From the NCBI GenBank assembly GCA_018398765.1, contig JAHBMJ010005812.1, forward strand, positions 82,271 through 146,270: a stretch of DNA of 64,000 bases, read 5' to 3'. Positions 43,901-58,200 of this stretch are shown piece by piece. The number at the start of each line of letters is the position of its first letter. Positions within the stretch are counted from its first letter, which is position 1. A model generated the notes under the pieces. That model was given only the letters and a program-made list of their open reading frames with translations, was not told where the DNA came from and did not search any database. This DNA comes from Chromera velia (lineage: Eukaryota; Sar; Chromeraceae). The translations under genes were made by a program, and so were the position numbers.

Positions 43901-46900
43901 GTTGGTCGGGCTTTGCTCTAACCAGATATGCGTGGTCTGTGTCTGACTCTTCATTCCTTGGATGTCTCAGCTTCTGCTTTTTTCACTCTGACTGTGTACT
44001 TATCCCGTGTCTCTCGTTTTTCTCTCTCCCCCTCTGTTTCTTCCTCTCACTCAGATCTCCCTTCACCTCTTCATATTTGGTTCTCTTTCGTGTGACTTTG
44101 CTGCGTCATTTTGAGGTCTGCATAAGAAACAGGAGAGATATATCAGCCATAATCCGCCAAATCTGTATCATGTCTCTGTTTGCCTGCATGCCACCGGGGT
44201 CACGCAGGATTTCAAATTCCCCCTGCCGACATAGGGGCAGGGGGCACTTGGACGAAGGATGGTTGTGTAACCTATGGGGGCCATTACACCCTCTACAAGG
44301 ACCACTTCACGGGCAGTTGCCCTAGAAGATTCCGTGCGATGACCAACGACGATTGGTTTTTGAATGCCGGGGTGGGAGGGGGGTTTGATGCCGACGAGTG
44401 GCCTCCAAGTGGGGCCTTCGACGGTGTTGGGGCACAGACGAATTCACAGTCCGGTTTCCATGGCTCAAATATTTGTGGGCCTAGTACGGATTGCAACTCT
44501 GAACTGATTTTAGAGGTGCCTTGCCTGATGCAACTAAATGAATTTTCTGTTCAGGGGCGGGCTGACCTTCCCAACTTAGGTGTGACTGCGATGGAAGTCT
44601 CCGGGTCTGCAGACGGGGGTACGACATGGACTGCTTTAGGGTCCTTTTCTGGTCAGACCGGGTGGACAGTCAACCAGATCCGGCAGTTTTCCGCAGACAG
44701 CACCCTGGGATGGTTTAGCAGGTTCAAGTTCAAAACCGTCCACATCCAAAATGATGGAGGTTCCGTAACGATTGCAGACATCAAACTCTTTGGGAATGTT
44801 ATCGGTCAGTCAAAGCATCCACCCATCCATCCATCCATCCATCCATCCATCCATTTAGCCAGCCAGCCAGCCAGCCATCCGTGTCGAAGGCATTGGAGAA
44901 GAGCCACGAAATAAGTTTGCTGATCGAGTCATGATGAGGAGCAATAATGTCGATTCGAAAAGAGTGGTCCCTCCGTAAGAGAGGGGAACAAGGGCAACCC
45001 CTCCCTTTGCTCACTCACTCGCTCTCTCTCTCTGAAGCGGTTAGTGTCCTTCGTACTCCCTCACTTGTCTTTTTTCTTTTTGCGGTTGCCCATCTGCCAT
45101 CATTCATGCTTGTAGATCAAATCCTCCCACAAGACGCAAATCTTCCTCCCCCCCTTCCATCTTTAAATTTTCTGGTTCATTGTGTGCCTCAATTCCTTTT
45201 CCCGCTCCGAATGAAATGTTCTTCCTTCAGGGTCCACCACCCAGATTCCCCCTGCTGACATTGGCACTGCCAACACCTGGACGAAGGACACCGCTGTGAC
45301 CTACAGAGACCAGAAAACGATCTACACAGACTACGCAGGCGCCGTCTGCCCAGGCCGTTATCGTGCCATGGCAAGCAGAGCGTGGTCCAACGACGGGGGG
45401 GACTCTACTTTTAGGGCAAGCGAGTGGCCTGTGAACGGAGCGTTTGACCGACAAGTAGGCGCCTCCAATGCAGTCACGGGACTCCAATTTGTTTCAGTAC
45501 CCCAATCAAGAACCTCAGGCTCGGCTAACGCCGACGCCGAGGTGATTTTGCAGACTCCCTGTGCAATCGGCCTTGCGGCGATTGGGTTTCAAAGCAGAGC
45601 AGAAGCGGGTGACGCATCAACAGAATCACCCAGCAAGGTCTCAGTCTACGGCTCCACTGACAGGAGCACGTGGGTTGCCCTAGGGGGATTCACTGGCCAG
45701 ACAGGCTGGCAGGGGTCTCAGACTCGGGTGTTCAAGGCAGACCCCACCCAGGGCCCATTTAATTTCTTCAAATTCGATTTGCAGAGAACCTCCACGACTG
45801 CGGACGGACATTTTGCTGTCGGGAAGATCGAAATGCACGCTTTTAATTGGACAGCTGGTGGGTCCTGTGGCATATTCGAAAGCTAGCTTCTGCGTGTGTG
45901 ATGTAAAATCTCTTCTTTCATTTTGTGTATTCCCCCGTCAAACTCTTTTGCCGTCTAGTAAGAACCCGGAAGTTTCCTTTTTGTGCTTTTCTTGTGTGCA
46001 TGCATGCGTCTTTAAAAGCATTCATTTGGCTATCCTTTGGGTGGGTCCAAAATGTGTTTTCGGCTGCAATTTTGAGAGACAACGCAGTTTTTTACTTTGT
46101 GTACCTGAGTGCTGTATGGTTCACACAGCGTCAAGGCTCTCTTTATTTTCTCTCCTGCTTGCTTGCAGATCCGTGCAGCGAGGGGACCCACAACTGTAAC
46201 GGCAGCGCAACCTGCCAGTACAACTTTTCGGGCTTCAGCTGTGTGTGCAGACCCGGCTTTGTCGGAGACGGCATCTCTTCCTGCACGCCGATGCTGCAGA
46301 TACCCCCAGCAGACGTCGGATACGGACACACGTGGATGAAGGATGACACGGTGACGATGAACTCTCTATACTCCACCTACAAGGACCACTACGGGAAAAC
46401 ATGTCCAGGAAGATACCGGGCGATGAGCAACCATCAATGGTATCAAATGACGAATAGCAGCGAGATCTTCAAAAACTGCGAATTTCCCCCCTCTGGTGCT
46501 TTTGATCGTCGTGAACGTGAGTGCTCTCTCGGGGGAGGCTTTACGACTGCTGCTCTTGTTTCCGGTCAGTACGTTGCGGTGACTACAGACGCAGATGTCG
46601 AACTAGTCATACAGACCCCCTGCAGGATGTCCCTTGATGCCTTTGGGGTTGTAGCAATGGGTGGAGCTAGTGGGTGCTGCCGCTCACCCGAAAGAATGGA
46701 GATTTACGGCTCGACCGACAACAGTGCATGGACGGTTCTTGGGGAATTCGACAACCAGTTCGATTGGGGAGAGGCAGAAGGCAGACAATTCTACACCAAC
46801 GGGTCCGGGCAGGTCTTCGATTGGTTCAAATTTGTCATCAAGAGAGTGACCTCTGAAGGGAACGCAGACCATGCCGACTTTACGGAGCTCCAACTCTTCA

Positions 46901-49231
46901 CAACAAATTTGATCGGTCAGCAAACCTGAAAGAAATAAAAATAAACCTCTTTCGTTCTTTCTTTGTTTGTTTGTTTGTTTCTTTCTTTCTTTCTTTCGTT
47001 CTAGGCCCCTTGTTTTTCTGATGGTCCTCGTCCTGTCTTTGAGTGGCGGTCCACATGACTTCTTGCTTATTTGGAGTGGGGGTGGAGAAGGGGCTCTCAA
47101 ATTTGCAATTAAGTCCTTGTCGGCCATCTTTGACTGTGCGTGCCTCCGCTTCCTGCGTGCAGATTTGTGTAACGACGGCACTTCCAACTGCCACGGGAAT
47201 GCAACTTGCATGAACTCGGCCGGCAGCTTCACGTGCACCTGCAAGGGGGGTTTCTTTGGCGATGGGATTTCTTCCTGTGCGCCGATGATGCAGATTCCCC
47301 CTTCAGACATTGGCCAGAGCTTCTCTTAGACTAAGGACAGCAGCGTGACATACGGGGGGATCTATACAATATACAAGGACTACAACGGAACCGTGTGTCC
47401 CGGACGGTTTCATGCGATGTCCAACGAAAATTGGTACAATATGCAGGCCAACGCTGCGGACGGGTGGGGAACTTCGAGTTGTGAGTTGGGACCTTCTGGG
47501 GCCTTCGATCGGCTGTTGCGAGGATGTGCCACAGGGGGGGGATTCAACGCTGCAGCAGCCACCTCAGGTCAATTTGCAACTTCGGATGCAACGCTGGAAC
47601 TCGTCCTGCAGACCCCCTGCAGGATGTCCCTGAATTCCTTCGGCCTCACAGCGATGTGGGCCCCTTCCCAGTGTTGTCGCACTCCCGAGAATATGGAGGT
47701 TTACGGTTCTACTGACGGAAGCACGTGGACGTTGTTAGGCGAGTACGACAACCAATTTGAGTGGCAAGACCTTGAGTCTCGGGTGTTCCACACACACAAC
47801 GTTGACTCTACTGACCTCTACGACTGGTTCAAATTTGCCATCAAAAGGGTCACGAGTCTCACCAGTGGGGATGTGGCGGATTTCTCCGAACTTGAGCTGT
47901 ACACCCGAAACCTCGTCGGTCGGTCAGCTTCTATATAGACGTCCCTCTCTTCCTTTTGGCTCCCACTTTGTCTGCCTTGTTTTCTTCTGCATGTCTTGCT
48001 GCCCGACTGCCAGATGCCTGCAGGTCAGGCTGGCTGGTTTCCTTCCTGCCTCTCTTAGACTACCCATCTGTGGGAAGGGAAGAAAAGAGTTTGCATGCAT
48101 GTTGACTTGCCCGTCTTCAAAAGCGAAGAATGGATTGAGAGCGAAGAGAGAAGCAACAACTGTGGGCCTTCGTCTCTTTGTGAACTGACCCCCCGTGACA
48201 ACACGTTCTGCATTCCTGCTTTGTGGCTCTTTGTCTCTCACTCTCTTTCTCTCTACTGGAGTTCCTTTTTTACTTAATTGCTCTCCCTGATCTGCCGGCC
48301 ATCATGTGGACAGCCAGCACGCATTGCTTAAACTTGTTTTCCGGACTTTTTGTATCTCATTTTTGACATCCAGCCTCATTCGGTTTTCTTCATATGCCTC
48401 TCGCCGCTCCCCTCAGATCTCTGCAACGACGGAACCTCCAACTGCGACGTCAACGCCGCATGCGCCAACGCAGCTGGTAGCTTCACGTGCACCTGCAACA
48501 AGGGATTCTCGGGGGACGGGGTCACTTGTGCCCCTTTGACTCAAATCCCACCCGCAGACATCGGGCAGGGTCACGACTGGACTAAGGATGACAGCGTCAC
48601 GTTTGGGGGGATCTACACGACTTACAGGGACTACAGAGGCTCGGTGTGCCCTGGGCGTTACCGAGCGATGGCCAACAGATAGTGGGAGAATTTTCAGTCA
48701 AGTCCTCCCTCATGGGTCTATTGCGAGTTCGGTCCCTCGGGGGCATTTGACCGCCAGGCTGCGGAATGTGCCAATGGGGGAGGCTACATGTGTGGGGGGG
48801 TGGCTGGTCAGAACAACGCAAATGATGACTCGGTCGAAGTAGTCCTCCAGATGCCCTGCGCCATGTTACTCAATTCGTGGAGCCTCACCACCATGACTTT
48901 CAACGCACGGACCCGTGAGAATGTTGACATACACGGTTCCAACGACGGGAGTTCGTGGACGCTGCTGGGGTCCTACAACGATGAATTGGACTGGGCGGTA
49001 CCTGAGACGAGGGAATTCGGCACGGTCACAGACGCCACTTTCAGTTGGATCAGGTTGACAGTCAAAAGGATCGTCAACACGGGAGATGATTTCATGTCCT
49101 TCGCAGAACTAGGACTTTTCACTACAAACCTGACCGGTCAGTCAGTCGAGGCAGATAAATGCCTTGTCTGTTCACTCCGGCCCGATATCAGTTTTCAGAT
49201 GAGAAAATGCAGGGTCGGTCTGACACACACA

Positions 49232-49282
<51 letters not shown>

Positions 49283-52200
49283 GAAGGGAGAGAGAGAAAT
49301 GACTGCCAAGAGGCTGACCTGTCAGCTTTGCGATGACAATTGAACATTCCCTTTCTTTAATTCCCTCCAGAGGTCAGTTGCCAACCGTGATTCTCTTAGC
49401 GGATCTCCTCATCTGGTCATCTGTTGTTGACCCGAATGAATGAATTCGTTTTCGCTGTTGACCCGTTGCTTAATTCGCCATCTACCCCCGGTTTCCCTTT
49501 CCTTCCTGCATGATGCAGATCTCTGCAGCAATGGAGAAAACAACTGCGACCCCAACGCAATGTGTCTGAACTCTGCCCCCAGTTTCACCTGTTCCTGCAA
49601 TGCGGGATACACAGGGGACGGAGTTGCCTGTGCGCTCATACCGTCGATCCCTCCCACAGACATCGGACAGGCACGCACGTGGATGAGGGACATCAACAAC
49701 ACCTACAACGGCCTCATCACCTTCTACAAGGACCATACAGGTGCGACGTGCCCCGGCAGATATAGAGCCATGAGCAACACGGCGTGGTAGGGCATGACTG
49801 TGAGCACCTCCTGGGGAGGTTGTGAACTCAGCCCCGCGGGGGTGTTTGATGGCCTTCATAACTTCGGTTGCTCGATTAGTGGGGGGTACACTGGATTTCC
49901 TTCCGGCGTCGCCGGCCAGTCAGGAGCTTCGGATTCGAACTTGGAGCTCATCCTCCAAACTCCTTGCAGGATGTCTCTGAATTCCTTCGGTGTCACTGCC
50001 CTGCCAGCCGGAGGAGATAAGAGTCCCGAAAAAATGGATGTGTACGGATCCACTGACGGAAGCTCTTGGACCCTGATAGGCCAATTTGATGACGAATTCA
50101 ACTGGGGTGGCGGGGAGAACAGAAAATTCTTCTCCGACAGTGCTGCCGGAGGACAACAATTCGATTGGTTCAAATTCATTGCGAGGAGACTTCAGGGATG
50201 GAACGGCAACTACCTTTCGCTCGCCGAATTTCAAATTTTCACAACGAACCTGACAGGTACTGTTTTCAGATGCAGCAAGAAGGACTTTTGGTTTAAATTT
50301 GTTTTCCACATCTGCGCGTGCTGCTTTGACGCTCTGCTCCTTAAAGTTTTGGTCGAGAGTCCAAAAAGCCTGCATGTCGTGGAGGTCATACGAACATCCG
50401 TCTGTGGTTGTTACCGAGTCTTCTTTGTCCTACAAATCGGCACAGCGAGTCGGTGCTCTCGAATAGTACGCAGGCGCAAGAATGCATGCATGCAGACTGT
50501 TGCTGCTTTTTGCCTTTCATTCCTTCTTTGCCTTCACGCGTATGCTTTGTATGTCTTGTTCGTTGTGCAGATTTCTGTAACGGTGGGCACAACTGCAATA
50601 CAAACGCGGCATGCCAAAACTCAAATGCGAGTTTCACCTGCACCTGCAATCAGGGGTACGCAGGGGACGGCATCTCGTGCTTCACTGTCCACCAGTTTCC
50701 TCCCACAGACATTGGGGCAGCAGATGGTTGGACGAAGGACTTCTACAACGTGCAGAACGGCCACCCGACAATCTACAAAGACCACTCAGGCGGCGTGTGC
50801 CCCGGAAAGTATCGGGTCTCGACCAGTCAGGCATGGTTGACAGATCTCGATGGAATTCGAGAGGGGACAATCACCGAGTATCCCCCCAGTGGCGCTTTCG
50901 ATGCCGTTACCGCGGGAGGATATCCCAATTACGTCATGTGGTTGTCCAGACATAAACTTCCGGGGCGTGGAGGTGCAACGCCTTTGAACGAAATGGAGGC
51001 GACCCTCCACCTTCCCTGTGTAATTAACCTGACCGAGTGGGCCGTCAAGTCAAGGGACAATCAACTTCAGCAGTCGCCTTACAAGATGTCGGCCTACGCC
51101 TCTCAGGACGGAGACCAATGGCACCATGTGGGGTCATTTGATGGTCAGGGGGGCTGGGGGAATATTGAGAGGAGGGCCTGGCCGCTCCAGGACGTCACGG
51201 GGTCCGTGAGTTTCTTCAAGGTCATCGTGCACGAAGTCGAGAACGCTGAGATCTACATGTCTGGTGTCCACGATGTGGAAGTGTGGGGGATCGATCCAAA
51301 AGGTCAGTCAGTCAAGAGGTACAGGAGGAATGGCAAGAGGGAAATTTGTCCGCACATTCATGATTCCATGCAATTATGAATAAGTAAATGGGTGACAAGA
51401 CTTGTGAATGTCTCGTCTCTGAATTCCGCATGTTGATTCGTCTGACCGACACATCCGATTGGGACCAGACGGACGCGCAAGGGAGAGCTCTGTGTGGTGA
51501 TTCATTTCATATGCAATCTCATTTGATGGGCATACTTGCAGATCCCTGCGCCGGCCATTCTTGCCCTTCCGGTACAACGTGTGCGGCCGCAGGACCCAAC
51601 CATATCTGTGCGCCGCCTCAGTCCGTCAAGGGACGTCAGCGCTTCCCCCCCATCAACGTGGGCCGAGCTAACACCTGGACAAAAGACTACTCAGTCATGT
51701 ACGAGGGGCTCCCCACCATCTATAAGGACGTGGGGGGATTGGTGTGTCCAGGGCGTTATAGGGTGAAGACGAACACCGCGTGGTTGGAGAAGGGTACAAA
51801 CTCCACTTGGAACAGTGGGGAATACGGCCCCAACGGTGCCTTCGATGGTGTCTGGAGTTGCTGCACCGACGCTGAGCACACGGGATGGCACACAGACGCA
51901 AGCGATATTCCAGGGAGTTCTAATCCTGATACAAATATCGAGCTCATCTTGGAGCTTCCCTGTTTCATCACCAATCTGACGGAGTGGGCCGTCATCTCCC
52001 GTCCAGTTTTTAATTCGCGCCACATGACTCCGTACAAGATGAGTGCGTACGGGTCGCATAATGGGGGGCAGAATTGGACCTTGGTGGGCGAACGCAGTGC
52101 GGAAACTGGATGGATCGACGCAGAGAGAAGAGCGTTTGAGCCAACAGGGGCGAGAGGTCCCTTCTCCTCCTTCAAATTGATCGTGCACCGCATAGACCAT

Positions 52201-55200
52201 ACTGCTCCTAGCTGGATGGCTCTGTCAGAAGTAGAGCTGTACGGGAGCAACTGGACCGGTCGGTCGGTCAACATTCTTGCTCTTCGTTTAAAACGTACAC
52301 TTTGTCAAGTTTCTTCCTTCATACAGCATCATCTGTTTCTGCTCTGCGCTTGACATTGTGTGCGCACTACTGCGTCACTCCTTTCTTTCTCCTGCATATT
52401 TTGTTCAGTTGTCTTTCAGTTCATTGATTATCCTTCTCCTGTTTCTTGCGAATTCTTCTCTCCTGTCAATTGTACGCACTCGGGCAGTCATCGGGGAAAC
52501 AATTCCATCGAGAACATGGAGACATGCAATCAGCGCACGCCAACTTACTTATTTATCCCTGAATGTCCGCCTGCAGAGCTCGACGAGTGCGCCACGGGAG
52601 TGCACAATTGTGCTCGTCACGCGACCTGTTCGAACACGAATGGGAGTTTCACGTGCGCCTGCAATTCCCCTTATCCGGATGGGGACGGGATCGCTTGTGG
52701 CATCAGCATTCCTCCTGCAGACATCGGCCGGGGTGATGACACGCATTTCACCTGGACCAAGGACACAAATAACCTCTTCAACGGTATCGTCACAATCTAC
52801 AAAGACTACCAAGGGGAGGTGTGTCCGGGGCAGTACAGAACATATGCACCAAACAGCTGGATGAACAACGCGGGCGTGACTACCGCCATGCCAGGACATG
52901 AGCATCTGCCTTCCTCCTTGTTCGATGCAAGTCTCCATGGAAACCCATGGGCGTCCGCGGGATTTTTTAACGGCCAGGATTCATATCCGGCAGAGGCGGA
53001 TGAGCAGATCATTCTTGGACTTCCCTGCTACGTAAGGATGGAGGGATACCAGTGGTTCGCTCGGATTCATACGCCAAATCAGAACCCCTTAGATCTGACT
53101 GTGTCAGGAGCCAACAGCAGTTACGGCCCCTGGACAGAGCTAGGCAGGTATGACAATGTGACCGATTGGAAGGTACTGGACGTGAAGACATGGGCAGTGG
53201 ATGCGGATCCGTCTGTCGGGCCTTTCAATTTGCTTCGCATTACTGTCAGGAGAATCCAGAATCCAACCGCCCACTACGCCTCTGGCCTGGCAAATTTTCT
53301 CGTGGGAAGCTGGACGGGTCAGCAGATCGTGGATGTTTCAATTCATGTAAAACGAACTGTTGTATGAACCTTTCTACCTGACAAGGGAAGAAAATACAGC
53401 TGCTTTTCCATATTGAGATCACCCCTCCCTTTTCCTCTGAGACTGTTGAACCACACCAGGTAACTCCAGTAAGAAATGCCTCCCTTGATTGGAAGCAACA
53501 CTCAAACATGCTGACTTCACTGCATGCAACACTGCAACAGACTTTGTGGAACCTCATTTGTCCCATCTTTCCTAGCCTTGCGCAGAATTTGCTTGCACTT
53601 TTTCTGTCGCGCTCTCTTTCTCAAGATGCATTTTTGTGCCTCTTTTTTGTAGAATATGTGAACAACTTTCGAAAACCGTATTCCTGGTGACTTCAATTTG
53701 TTTTTCCGTAGAGCTCGACGAGTGCGCAGCAGGGGTGCACAACTGCGACCCTCAGGCCATATGCGCCAACACCAACGGGAGCTTCACGTGCACCTGCACT
53801 TCTGGGTTGGATGGAGACGGTGTGGCGTGCGGTTTCAGAGTTCCGCCTGCAGACATCGGGCGGGGTGACAGTGCGAACTTCATGTGGACAAAGGACACAT
53901 CAAACCTCTACAACGGTCTGGTGACCATTTTCAAAGACTATGGAGGAGAACTATGTCCAGGAGAGTATCGCGTCTTTGCACCCAATGGGTGGTTGAACAA
54001 TCCAGGCTTGTCTGCAAGTGTTGGGTCTGGCGAGTGGCTTCCCTCGTCTGCCTTTGATGGTAGCGAGATTGAACCACCGTACCACTCAGCAGCGCAAATC
54101 TCTGGTCTGTCTGACCCGACAGACGCAAACGTTCAACTCATTTTAGGGGTCCCTTGTTACATTACCCTAGCAGGGTACGCCATTCAAGCACGAGATTGGG
54201 GCAGCACTGAAGACCAGAATCCAGGTTCCACGGAGGTGGCGGGATCGAACAGCAGCAACGGACCCTGGACGACCCTCCATTCGTTCACAAACGTCACTGA
54301 TTGGGTCCAGGCTGTGGAAAAGAAATGGGCCGTGGACACACGCGTGGGGCCATTCAAGTATTTTCGCTTCCTTGTGAAGAGAATCGCGAACTCGGTGACT
54401 GGCTGGCTTGCCGTGACTCAAGCCCATCTCCTTGCGGCAACATTGACAGGTAAGCAGCGAAGCGTAAAGCCAGCCCAAGGTTTTTGAAGATCTTCCTCCT
54501 CCCTCGAAAGTGGAGTGAATAATTTGGATCGGCACCTTGTATGTGAGCATGATTGTTTGCATGAACGTATGTGAGTGCGTCAGGATGTACGTAAATGCCT
54601 CTGTCTATTCATGTCTTTTTGTGCAGAACTTGACGAGTGCGCAACGGGAATCCACAACTGCGACCCCCAGGCGACCTGCACTAACACCAACGGGAGCTTC
54701 ACGTGCGCCTGTCCCAACGGTTTGGAAGGAGGTGGGACTATTTGTGGCAAGAGGATCCCTCCTGCAGACATCGGGCGGGGGGACAGTGCGAACTTCACGT
54801 GGACGAAGGACGCCGCGAATCTCTTCAACGGGGTCGTGACTATCTACAAAGAATACAACGGAGAAATATGCCCCGGACAGTACTGTGTATATGCGCCCAA
54901 CAGCTGGCTGCACAATCCCGGCGTGACCACCACGGTCACAGGACACGAGTGGCTTCCCTCTTCGGCATTCGACGGCAGCGCAGAAGAGCCGCCGTTTCAT
55001 CCGGGCACACAAGTCGCCGGAACATCGGATCCCAATGAGTCCAACAGTCAGCTGATTCTGCAAACCCCCTGTTACATCATACTGGCAGGATACGCATTTC
55101 AAGCACGGGATTCGGTGAACACTGAGGGCAACAACCCTTCGTCGATGAACGTCTCGGGAGCAAACAGCACCAACGGACCCTGGACCACCCTCCATTCGTT

Positions 55201-58200
55201 CTCAAACGTCACCGATTGGGTCCAGGCTGTGGAGAAGAAATGGGCCGTGGATACTCGTGTGGGCCCATTCAACTACTTCCGCTTCCTTGTGAAGAGAATC
55301 TCCAGCTCGGTCACTGGCTGGCTTGCAATGACTCAAGCCCATCTCTATGCAGTTTCAGTGGCAGGTCAGATCTCAGATGGACACTTCACAAGACTGGTGC
55401 ATCGGTTTTCTTCTTCAAGCAAAAGGAAGAGCAGCTTGAGTACACCCGCAGTTGTAGCCCTTTACAGCCTACCTGATTTTGTTTTGTGTAGTACATCTGT
55501 GATTGCATGTGTATTCATTCGTGCCCTATGCAACTTAGATACGGGTTTCACTTATGCTACATGAGGTAGGTAGGTAGATATAGAGAGACAGATACGAACA
55601 CACACACATTCATGCGTGCACCCACATGCGGACAGACAGACAATTTGCAACAGGGACTGAGAGAGAAAGACAGAACAAAGAGAAAGCAAGGGAGGGACTC
55701 AGAGAGAGAGAGAGAGAGAGAAACAGACCACCGGCAGAAAGAAAAAAAGGCAAAAAGAAAGACATAAAGCGGAGGGGCAGGAAGGATGACAAGGAAGGAA
55801 GGGCAGAGGGAGGGAGGAGGATAAAGAAGGCAAAACAAGAACGCAGGGAGCGATCAAAGAAAATTGATGCAGCAGCCCTCAAAAAGAACCGCTTTGCTCT
55901 TTCTCCTTGCAGAGGTCGACGAGTGCGCCGCGGGAGTCCACAACTGCGACCCGCAAGCAACCTGCACCAACACGAACGGGAGCTTCACGTGTGCCTCCAA
56001 TGGTGGTTTGTTTGGAGACGGAATTGCTTGTGGGGTTCGCATTCCCCCGACGGACATTGGAGCGGGGCATTCCGACGACTTCACATGGTCCAAAGACACG
56101 ACCAACCTATTTGGAGGTTTTGTGACCATCTTCAAGCAGTACGTCGGTGATGTATGCCCAGGAGAGTACAGAGTGTACACCTCGGAGGACTGGGACAAGA
56201 ATCCCGGGCTAGCCACGAGCGTTGCCACCAACGAGAACCTTCCTTCTGCTCTTTTTAACGGGACGGGCTCGGGGTTACCATGGAAAACAGCCTCCAACCT
56301 GATTCCGGGTGGGGGGGGGCAGATGCCTTAGCGGTGGTGTACGACTAGCGTCCCTCTTGCTTAAATTGGTGATATGAGGGTATGGAGAGAGAGCTTTTCA
56401 TTTTGCAAAATTCGTTCACTTGATTGTTTTTTTCCTGGAATGAGCATTCGTCGATTAATCAAACTTTATGTATATTCTCAATCTATCTCTGAGTGGTTGC
56501 AGGGTTGGACGAGGCCATTGAGGCAGACGTTCAGATCATCTTGGAGACGCCATGTCACTTCAGCCTGGCAGGGTATGGCTGGATGGCACACGAAGAGTGC
56601 TGCGAGATCCGCAACCCCTCAGCCCTTACTCTTGCAGGAGCGAACAGCACAGCAGGTCCCTGGACGACCCTTCATTCTTACGACAACGTTTCTGACTGGG
56701 TAGTAAATGCAACCAAGGTGTTTCGGGCAGATGCAGCAACCACAGGAGAGAAATTCAATTTCTTCAGGTTTACCGTCAGAAGAATATCCAAGTCTGGAGG
56801 GCCTATTTGGGCGAGTGGAGATGACGCCTTCCTTCTTGCCTCTGTTGTTGCACCAGGTAAGTTAGGCTGCCCTGCATGTGCTCGGACGGACGAATCCAGA
56901 TCGATCCACAATATGTGCAGGTCTGGATGTTGTGTTTTTTCTTATTTAGTCTGTGCTTCAGTCGACAAGACACTGCACTGATGGTAGGATTTGTGCAGTC
57001 CTTTTGTAGCTTTGTTCTGTGCATGTTCACCAAAAGATGCATCAGGGAGGACACTCCCAAGCGATCCAAGTGCTCTTCTGTCTCTGCAACCTCGGTCCGG
57101 CCATTTTTCTGTGCAGGAGCTCAATGGTACAGTCTCACTACCTGTGTGTATGGACACATGTGTACATTTTGCACATATGATGCTTCTGGTTCCTTGCTGT
57201 GTTGTGCAGATGTAGACGAGTGCAGTCTGGTGGGTGCACACAATTGCGATGGAAATGCGACTTGTACGAACACAAACGGCAGCTTCGTTTGCGCTTGCAA
57301 CGACGAATTCCTCGGGAACGGGATCTCTGGGAACTGCACACACAGTCAGTAGGGCAGGCAGGGAGGCAGCGGTTCGCTGGCAAATTGCATAAATTAGTGT
57401 ATCATAAAGATAGACCATCACTTTGCTGTCCTCTAATTAATTGACCTACTTGCATATGTTCTTGCTTTGTTTTCAGCTGGGGTAGTGCAAATTCCTCCTT
57501 CCGACATCGGCAGTGCCAACACCTGGACGAAAGACCCCTCCACGACCTACAACGGTATCTACACGATCTACAGAGACTACACAGGGCCGTTGTGTCCAGG
57601 ACGGTATCGCGCGATGTCCAACACAGCATGGGTGGGCGACCCCGGCACTGGCTCGTTTGGGTCCTCCGAGTATCCTGTGAATGGCGCGTTCGACAGGAGC
57701 ACAGGGACAATCAACGGAATTTCAGGAGTTGCATTCAACTCTGTGCTCAACTCGGGGACTGCACAGTCTGCAGATGCAACAGTTTCCGTGATTCTCCAGG
57801 CTCCTTGCTCCATTGCTCTGACACGCTTCGGGGTAGAAAGCCAAGACCACGCGGGGGGGGCAGCGGAAGAAACCGCAAGCAAGGTGAAAGTATACGGAGG
57901 GAACGACATGAATGTGTGGACTGAACTCGGGTCCTTCGCTGGAGAGACGAGCTGGGCCGCTGGGGAGAGAAAAAAGTTCGAGGCTGATGAGACGAAGGGA
58001 CCGTTCACCCACTTCAAATTCGAGTTACAGAAGAGATCACAAAGTGCAGACGGGCCAATAAACGCGGGTGAACTTGAGCTTTTTGCGCAGAGCTGGCACA
58101 GTTAGTTTTTGCTTAATTGTGTCTTTAGTTCTGTTTGTCAGCTTGATGGATGCATCCTCTTGACGATGCTCAACTTTATGGAGAAAGCATCTGGTTGTGT

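Noticed and set aside
47327-49790. Reassignment of UAG to one fixed amino acid in this nucleus
   Set aside because: The three TAG sites align with different residues (Trp, Gln, Tyr) and no TAG occurs in the other genes' coding exons, so a simple code change is not supported. Editing, readthrough, skipping or decay remain open in the findings.
56309-56335. Stop codon after NLIPGG in module M12 as a fifth in-frame stop
   Set aside because: A donor (CCG G|GTGGGG) precedes it and an acceptor at 56502 resumes the module in phase 1, so the stop is intronic.
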